10,000 nucleotides of DNA from Kiritimatiellota bacterium. Lineage in GTDB: Bacteria; Verrucomicrobiota; Kiritimatiellia; JAAZAB01. Location: contig VSJD01000067.1 in assembly GCA_008636095.1 (NCBI GenBank), positions 1 to 10,000 on the forward strand, written 5' to 3'. The notes under the pieces were generated by a model, which was not told the origin of the DNA, ran no database searches, and worked only from the letters and a program-made list of their open reading frames with translations. Position numbers and translations under genes: made by a program. Below, piece after piece: positions 5,924 to 10,000 of this stretch. Positions within the stretch are counted from its first letter, which is position 1; each line of letters starts with the position of its first letter.

Positions 5924-7033
5924 ATGAATAGAACCTATGACATCGCAGCTTTTGTATGGCCTTCTTATCATCCTGATCCGCGCGCAAAGATCTTCTGGCC
6001 CGCAGGTTTTGGAGAATGGGAAACCGTGATGAACAACCGCCCAAAGTTCCCCGGACATGAACAGCCCAGATATCCGTTATGGGGCTATGTGAACGAGGCA
6101 GACCCGTGCGTCATGCGGATGCAGATAGACGCTGCGGCTGACCACGGCATAAATGTATTCATCTACGACTGGTACTGGTACGACGGCAGGCCGTTTCTTG
6201 AGGGCTGCCTGAATGACGGTTATTTGAAAGCCGCGAATAACAGCCGGGTGAAATTCTGCATTATGTGGGCCAACCACGATGTGGATATGTTATGGGACAA
6301 GCGGAATGCCGGGTTGAAAAACGATTCCCTGATCTGGAAAGGGGCCGTGGACAGGCAGGAGTTCGAGATCATTGCTCACCGCATCATTGAACGGTACTTT
6401 TCCCATCCGTCGTACTATAAGATCGGCGATAAACCCTGCTTTGTTATTTATGACCTGAATATTCTAATCATGGGACTTGGAGGGCTTGAGAAGACCAGGC
6501 ATGCCCTCGATTGGTTCCGAAAAGAAACCGCTAAGGCGGGTTTCAAGGATTTGAACCTGCAACTTATCCTGCGCGGCCTGAACTTCAAGGTTATCGGGGC
6601 GCTCGGCGAGAATGTAAGTTCACAGCTGGAGGTTGTCGAAAAACTCGGGTTTGACGGCGTCACGCATTACCAGATAGTCGGCATAACCGATATTGACAGG
6701 GATTATCTGGAGTCCATGAAGGATGTGGCCGGGGAATGGGAGTCGCTTAGCAGGGATTATAAGATCCCGTATTATTCCCATGTCTCCGTCGGCTGGGATA
6801 ATAATCCCCGTTTCAACATGTTCATCCCGGGCATTGTCAAGAACAACACGCCTGCCAATTTTGAAAAAGCTCTTCGGATGGCGAAAGCTTATGTAGATGC
6901 CAGGCCAAAACAGGCGCCGCTGATTACGCTCAACAGCTGGAATGAGTGGACCGAGACAAGTTATCTTCAGCCTTGCACCATGTACGGGTACGGTTATCTG
7001 GAAGCCGTGAAAAGGGTGTTTGCCGGTCAATGA
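5924..7033 (+). CDS. WbsX-family / GH99-like glycan-active protein
   Basis: This is a 369-residue protein of the Glyco_tran_WbsX / GH99-like group, a TIM-barrel family linked to polysaccharide biosynthesis or glycan processing. The N-terminus IAAFVWPSYHPDPR, then FWPAGFGEWETV and FPGHEQPRYPLWGY, follows the family pattern. The internal INVFIYDWYWYDGRPFLEG matches the conserved barrel strand. The C-terminal NSWNEWTE (about 337-344), followed by YLQP and YGYGYLEAV, is the clearest hallmark. The conserved Asp and Glu residues in these motifs are candidate active-site residues, but their roles are not settled by sequence alone. No signal peptide is visible, so it is probably cytoplasmic. A longer TTG-initiated version from 5885 is rejected because AAGG at 5913-5916 is well placed for the ATG at 5924. 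It heads a likely three-gene transcript. Whether it transfers or hydrolyses sugars is uncertain. Confidence 0.85.
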   Translation: MNRTYDIAAFVWPSYHPDPRAKIFWPAGFGEWETVMNNRPKFPGHEQPRYPLWGYVNEADPCVMRMQIDAAADHGINVFIYDWYWYDGRPFLEGCLNDGYLKAANNSRVKFCIMWANHDVDMLWDKRNAGLKNDSLIWKGAVDRQEFEIIAHRIIERYFSHPSYYKIGDKPCFVIYDLNILIMGLGGLEKTRHALDWFRKETAKAGFKDLNLQLILRGLNFKVIGALGENVSSQLEVVEKLGFDGVTHYQIVGITDIDRDYLESMKDVAGEWESLSRDYKIPYYSHVSVGWDNNPRFNMFIPGIVKNNTPANFEKALRMAKAYVDARPKQAPLITLNSWNEWTETSYLQPCTMYGYGYLEAVKRVFAGQ

Positions 7034-7080
7034 AATTTCACATCCGATAAATGCGGCGCCCGGTACAGAACAGGAGACAC

Positions 7081-7575
7081 ATGATGAAAACGCGAATCGT
7101 AGGAATCGGTTGGATGACTGCATTGCTGATCGCGGGACAGCTGGCCTATGGGCAAGAGAGTCAGTCGGCACCGCGACCGGAGGACCCCCTCCGGGCCATT
7201 GAGATCCGGCATAAACAGTTGGATATCGAACAACGCCAGGCGGAAATGCATTTCAACAATGAGATGCGCAAGGTCCAATTGGAGCAAAAGCACATGGAAC
7301 TCGGCCGCGACCGGCAAATGCAACAAACCCCGGACGCGAAAGCGTGCCCGGGCAAAGACTACTGGCGCGGGCACCATCAAACCATGAAGCATTTTTGCGG
7401 GCTCATGCTGATCTGCATGGTCGTGCATATCCTGCTGACGATTTGGGTTTACCTGGATATCCGGCATCGGAACGCGGGTTCCGGATTGTGGATTGTTATT
7501 ACGCTGCTGACCGGCCTATTAGGCGCCCTGGTTTATGCAGTGGCCAGGCTGGGCGATAAACCCGCCCAGCCCTAA
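7081..7575 (+). CDS. Small membrane protein with extracytoplasmic coiled coil
   Basis: I do not recognise a characterised family. The 164-residue product has an N-terminal hydrophobic segment (5-22) ending in AYGQ, consistent with a cleavable signal peptide. A charged helical stretch of residues 33-81, rich in Glu, Gln, Arg and Lys, is probably a coiled coil. Two transmembrane helices follow, at about 104-125 and 134-155, joined by the short loop LDIRHRNAGSG. The tail VYAVARLGDK resembles the two-helix modules of PLDc_N-like small membrane proteins. AGGAG at 7072-7076 supports a start at 7081 or at the adjacent ATG 7084. It follows the WbsX-like gene by 47 bases and precedes the toroid gene by 93, so co-transcription is likely. 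A role as a membrane anchor or sensor is conjecture. Confidence 0.75.
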   Translation: MMKTRIVGIGWMTALLIAGQLAYGQESQSAPRPEDPLRAIEIRHKQLDIEQRQAEMHFNNEMRKVQLEQKHMELGRDRQMQQTPDAKACPGKDYWRGHHQTMKHFCGLMLICMVVHILLTIWVYLDIRHRNAGSGLWIVITLLTGLLGALVYAVARLGDKPAQP

Positions 7576-7606
7576 CAGCGGCGCTGACCGCCACCCGCCG
7601 CTGGGC
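7564..7606 (+). other. Two mutually exclusive hairpins after the membrane protein gene
   Basis: CAGCGGC (7576-7582) pairs with GCCGCTG (7597-7603). Alternatively GCCCAGC (7564-7570) pairs with GCTGGGC (7600-7606). The two pairings share bases 7600-7603 and cannot form together. No T-tract follows, so neither is a classic intrinsic terminator. It could be an mRNA-processing or stability structure between the second and third genes. Confidence 0.3.
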
Positions 7607-7668
7607 AGGGTGGAAGTAACGCTTTATCAACAAATCCTGCGGAAAACCCAAAAGCAGAGGAGTTGGTT

Positions 7669-8877
7669 ATGGAAAACAATGCGGGTACGGCGCGCACGGC
7701 GGCAGTTCCTCGCGACCGCATTCTGGACGTTCCGAAAAGCCCGATGGTCGACCGGAAACTGGCCAAGGCCCTTTTCGCTGAATTGCACGAGCGCTCGGAG
7801 GCGGTGTACAATGGCGACGGCTCATGGGGGCACGGCTGCGCCGACCATGGCGTGTTTCCGCATATCGACACACCATGCTCCCGCCCGATGATTCGTCAAA
7901 CCACATGGCGGGTAAGCAGTTATCTGGCCGCCAATTCGCTTCTCAATGAGCCGATTTTCGCCGAGCGTGCGCGCCTCGGCTGCGAACACCTCATGCGCGA
8001 GCAGCGGGTGGACGGGTATTTTCCCTACTACCTCGACGATTCGGGATGGCCGATCAGCGACGCCGATGGAATCATGTTTATCACCGGCATTGCGGTCGAC
8101 GCTCTTCTTGATGGCTACGAGGCATTCGGCGATTCTCGTTTTCTCCACGCCGCGTATCGAGGCTGCGAGTGGGCAATGCACTACCCCCACGTCATGAACA
8201 CCAACTACAATTCCTTCTGCGTCTTTGCGCTCTCCAGGACCGCCTCGGTCCTCGCCACCGCACCGACAGGGCACCGGCCATTGCCTTCGTTCACCTGGGC
8301 GACCCGTCGCGGCAATAAGCGACCGGGGGAAAACCCGATTGATGATTTCATCTGGCGAGCCCAGTATTTCACCCATTACGGCGTTTTCCCGAACCAGCAG
8401 CCCAACGGCGGCTGGCCGGGGCACAACTCCTGGATCTGGTATCACGGCCTCATCCTGCTTGGGCATGCCCGCCTGCTGGGCGCCTTGCCTCTCCTGCCAT
8501 GCGACCATGTACTCCACGGACTGGTCGGGCAACCTTTGCGGGAAAGCGCCGTCGCGGCCGTGAATTACCTTATCCTTAATTTAACACCAGAGCTCGAACT
8601 TTATAAAAATCATGAGAGCACCGAACCTGGGTCTCCCGGTTTCCCCTTTTATGCACTGTGCGTTCTTCGCCCTGAAGATGTCGGCGGCGGCGAAGCCGTA
8701 GCAAAACTGCGAGCACTGCTGGCGGTCGCCGTCGTCCGCAACATCGACCGGGAGAGGAGCATCATGGTGAATCCCGAGACAAAACTGCCAGGCGACGCCA
8801 CAGCCGGGAACATGTTGATGCTTGGACACGTGCTGAAATACATGGATGAAGGAAGCGTGAGACCTAAAGCCGGCTGA
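7669..8877 (+). CDS. Helical toroid protein, possible carbohydrate-active enzyme
   Basis: This is a 402-residue protein that I cannot assign to a named family. Helical segments alternate with Gly/aromatic-rich loops such as SWGHGCADHGVFPHIDTPC (52-70), DGYFPYYLDDSGWPISDADG (115-134), NTNYNS (177-182) and NGGWPGHNSWIWYHG (246-260). This is the look of (alpha/alpha)6-barrel or six-hairpin glycosidases, polysaccharide lyases and epimerases. Acidic and His residues in the loops (D59, H60, D123, D124, D131, D133, H252) are candidate active-site groups. No signal peptide is seen, so it is probably cytoplasmic. The ATG at 7669 is preceded by a strong AGAGGAG (7656-7662) with a 6-base spacer, which beats the TTG two codons upstream. 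Its place after a GH99-like gene supports a glycan role, but this is inference; a prenyltransferase-like toroid is not excluded. Confidence 0.72.
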   Translation: MENNAGTARTAAVPRDRILDVPKSPMVDRKLAKALFAELHERSEAVYNGDGSWGHGCADHGVFPHIDTPCSRPMIRQTTWRVSSYLAANSLLNEPIFAERARLGCEHLMREQRVDGYFPYYLDDSGWPISDADGIMFITGIAVDALLDGYEAFGDSRFLHAAYRGCEWAMHYPHVMNTNYNSFCVFALSRTASVLATAPTGHRPLPSFTWATRRGNKRPGENPIDDFIWRAQYFTHYGVFPNQQPNGGWPGHNSWIWYHGLILLGHARLLGALPLLPCDHVLHGLVGQPLRESAVAAVNYLILNLTPELELYKNHESTEPGSPGFPFYALCVLRPEDVGGGEAVAKLRALLAVAVVRNIDRERSIMVNPETKLPGDATAGNMLMLGHVLKYMDEGSVRPKAG

Positions 8878-8878
8878 A

Positions 8879-9010
8879 CTATTCCTCTCTTTTACGAATG
8901 CCGGAACAGGGATTGTTGACTAACTCATGAAGGGCTATGTTTGAGCGGTTCCCAATGTCAGTCGACTTCCTTTGGCACTGCCGGAACTCGTCGGCATCAA
9001 GGGTAACCAT
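8879..9010 (-). CDS. Doubtful 43-codon ORF directly behind leader copy 2
   Basis: Its ATG (9010-9008) starts at the last T of the second 22-bp element, so that the element's GAAAGAG sits 6 bases ahead of the start codon. The frame runs 43 codons to a TAG at 8881-8879, giving MVTLDADEFRQCQRKSTDIG and a further 23 residues with no recognisable motif. It has no signal peptide or hydrophobic segment and could be chance or the remnant of a gene. It is listed because of its position only. Confidence 0.15.
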   Translation of the reverse strand: MVTLDADEFRQCQRKSTDIGNRSNIALHELVNNPCSGIRKREE

Positions 9011-9031
9011 GCAAAACTCTTTCGTTTAACT
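9010..9031 (-). promoter_or_regulatory. 22-bp leader element, copy 2
   Basis: This is an exact copy of 5608-5629 in the same orientation. It lies 28 bases beyond the stop of the aminotransferase gene, within the 181-base gap between two convergent genes. Just upstream on the minus strand is TTTGGTAATGCACCA, with TGGT and ACCA half-sites forming a short dyad. Copy 1 also has TTTGGTA upstream, at a slightly different distance. Unlike copy 1, no good -35 hexamer is present here. Confidence 0.5.
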
Positions 9032-9058
9032 GGTGCATTACCAAAGAGACCGTTCCCG

Positions 9059-10000
9059 CTACCCTCTCCGGAAAAAGTCCGCTACCTTTCCTATTGCCCG
9101 GATGATGTCGCGGATATCTTGCGGAGTCCAGAATTCATTCATGGCCACCCTGATCGAACGTTGTTTAACTTTGCGAAGCCCAGGGAAATTTTTGATATTG
9201 TAATCCGGACGGCCTCCGTCATAGAGCGGGCAGTGTTCGGCGCAGGCATGACGATTTTCGCGGTGTTCCCGAAAAAGGGACCATTCCACAACGTTCTGAT
9301 GATAAGCATTCGCTCCCACTCCCTCGGCCTGAAGGGCTTTTGCGAATTCCACATTAGTGCAATTCAGGATTTTGGGGTCAATATGGAAGACGTAATACCA
9401 ATAGGTCGCGTAATCCCCTTTTCGCACGGGGCGCGGCTGGATACCCTCGATGGCGGCTAGTCCCTGATCCAGGCGTGTTCCGTATTTATTCCGTCGGGAA
9501 CAAACCCAGCGTAGTTTTTTCAACTGTTCCAGGCACACGCCGGCAACCAGGGTATTAAGGCGATAGTTATAGGCCGCAAAAAACGGATCCATCGGGCCGC
9601 CTTCCCGGTCATAGCACTTGTCCGCAAATAGGTCCGCCCGGCAAGCGAGTTCCCTGCTATTGGTAAGCATAATCCCTCCATCACCCGCTCCGATGTGCTT
9701 GGATTCATTCAGGCTCCAACAGCCGATTTTTCCGAATGTTCCGCAATAGCGGCCGGCCTGTTTTGTGAGATAGCTCTGCGCCATGTCCTCAACCACGTCA
9801 ATATTATGTTTGCGCGCCAAGCGCATGATCCCGCGGGCATCGGCGGGCAATCCGGCAAGGTGAATAAGAATAATCGCTTTCGTGCGGGGAGTAATCCTGG
9901 CCGCAATGGTCTCAGGTGTTATCATCAGAGTGTCAGAGTCAACATCGGCAAAAATCGGCACCGCGTTCTGGGCAAGTACGGCGGTCAATGTCCCCATATC
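9059..10000 (-). CDS. DegT/DnrJ/EryC1/StrS aminotransferase, N-terminus off window
   Basis: This is a PLP-dependent sugar aminotransferase of the DegT/DnrJ/EryC1/StrS family (fold type I), which typically transfers an amino group from glutamate or glutamine to a keto-sugar or keto-cyclitol. The visible part is 313 residues. The frame stays open at the right edge (GAT before the ATG at 9997), so roughly the first 80-110 residues lie outside. Counting from that ATG, VVEDMAQS supplies the Asp71 that contacts the pyridine nitrogen. SLNESKHIGAGDGG contains the Schiff-base Lys100 (codon near 9700-9698), a variant of the usual SxxxSKxLTxGEGG. GKDYATYWYY-type and YNYRLN segments also fit (here GDYATYWYYVFHID and AAYNYRLNTLVAGV). 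It converges with the toroid gene. The substrate cannot be told from sequence; a link to cell-surface or secondary sugars is inferred. Confidence 0.9.
   Translation of the reverse strand, partial: DMGTLTAVLAQNAVPIFADVDSDTLMITPETIAARITPRTKAIILIHLAGLPADARGIMRLARKHNIDVVEDMAQSYLTKQAGRYCGTFGKIGCWSLNESKHIGAGDGGIMLTNSRELACRADLFADKCYDREGGPMDPFFAAYNYRLNTLVAGVCLEQLKKLRWVCSRRNKYGTRLDQGLAAIEGIQPRPVRKGDYATYWYYVFHIDPKILNCTNVEFAKALQAEGVGANAYHQNVVEWSLFREHRENRHACAEHCPLYDGGRPDYNIKNFPGLRKVKQRSIRVAMNEFWTPQDIRDIIRAIGKVADFFRRG

Noticed and set aside
6620..7171. A 183-codon minus-strand ORF over the end of the WbsX-like gene
   Set aside because: Antisense to the conserved NSWNEWTE region and without any family resemblance.
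7822..8532. A 236-codon minus-strand ORF opposite the toroid gene
   Set aside because: The plus-strand frame has a strong ribosome binding site and protein-like helical composition; the antisense frame has neither.
8972..9460. A 162-codon plus-strand ORF opposite the aminotransferase
   Set aside because: It is antisense to conserved aminotransferase sequence and overlaps the leader element; no domain seen.

Overview
This looks like chromosomal DNA from a moderately GC-rich bacterium, most likely of the PVC superphylum (Kiritimatiellota, Lentisphaerota or Verrucomicrobiota). That placement is an inference. It rests on a secreted PQQ-propeller/FN3/FG-GAP protein, a WbsX (GH99-like) protein, a helical toroid enzyme-like protein and a DegT-type sugar aminotransferase sitting close together. 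No rRNA, tRNA or other marker gene is present to confirm it.

Positions 1-332 hold no gene I can support. They contain two repeat-like palindromic structures: a CATCCGTG inverted repeat at 3-71 and a nested set of hairpins at 183-304. Positions 333-2865 (+) carry livM, livG and livF, the second permease and the two ATPases of a branched-chain amino acid (HAAT-type) ABC importer. The usual partners, permease livH and a binding protein, are not visible, so they must lie to the left beyond the repeats or elsewhere.

On the minus strand, 3019-5583 encodes a large secreted multidomain protein: signal peptide, eight PQQ-like propeller blades, two FN3 domains and six nearly identical 45-residue FG-GAP-like repeats. 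A good sigma-70-like promoter (5636-5664) lies upstream. The predicted transcript begins at a 22-bp element (5608-5629) that recurs exactly at 9010-9031.

The region 5584-5923 separates this gene from a divergent plus-strand group: a WbsX/GH99-like protein (5924-7033), a small membrane protein with a periplasmic coiled coil (7081-7575), and an all-helical protein resembling (alpha/alpha)6 carbohydrate enzymes (7669-8877). Tight spacing and good ribosome binding sites suggest one transcript. The combination hints at processing of, or response to, an extracellular or cell-surface polysaccharide, but no substrate can be named. From the right edge, a minus-strand DegT/DnrJ/EryC1/StrS aminotransferase (N-terminus off the window) converges on this group. 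The 22-bp element's second copy lies just beyond its stop codon.

The observations most worth following are the exact 22-bp transcript-leader repeat and the 270-bp higher-order periodicity within the FG-GAP array. I saw no CRISPR array, phage gene, insertion sequence or recognisable defence system.
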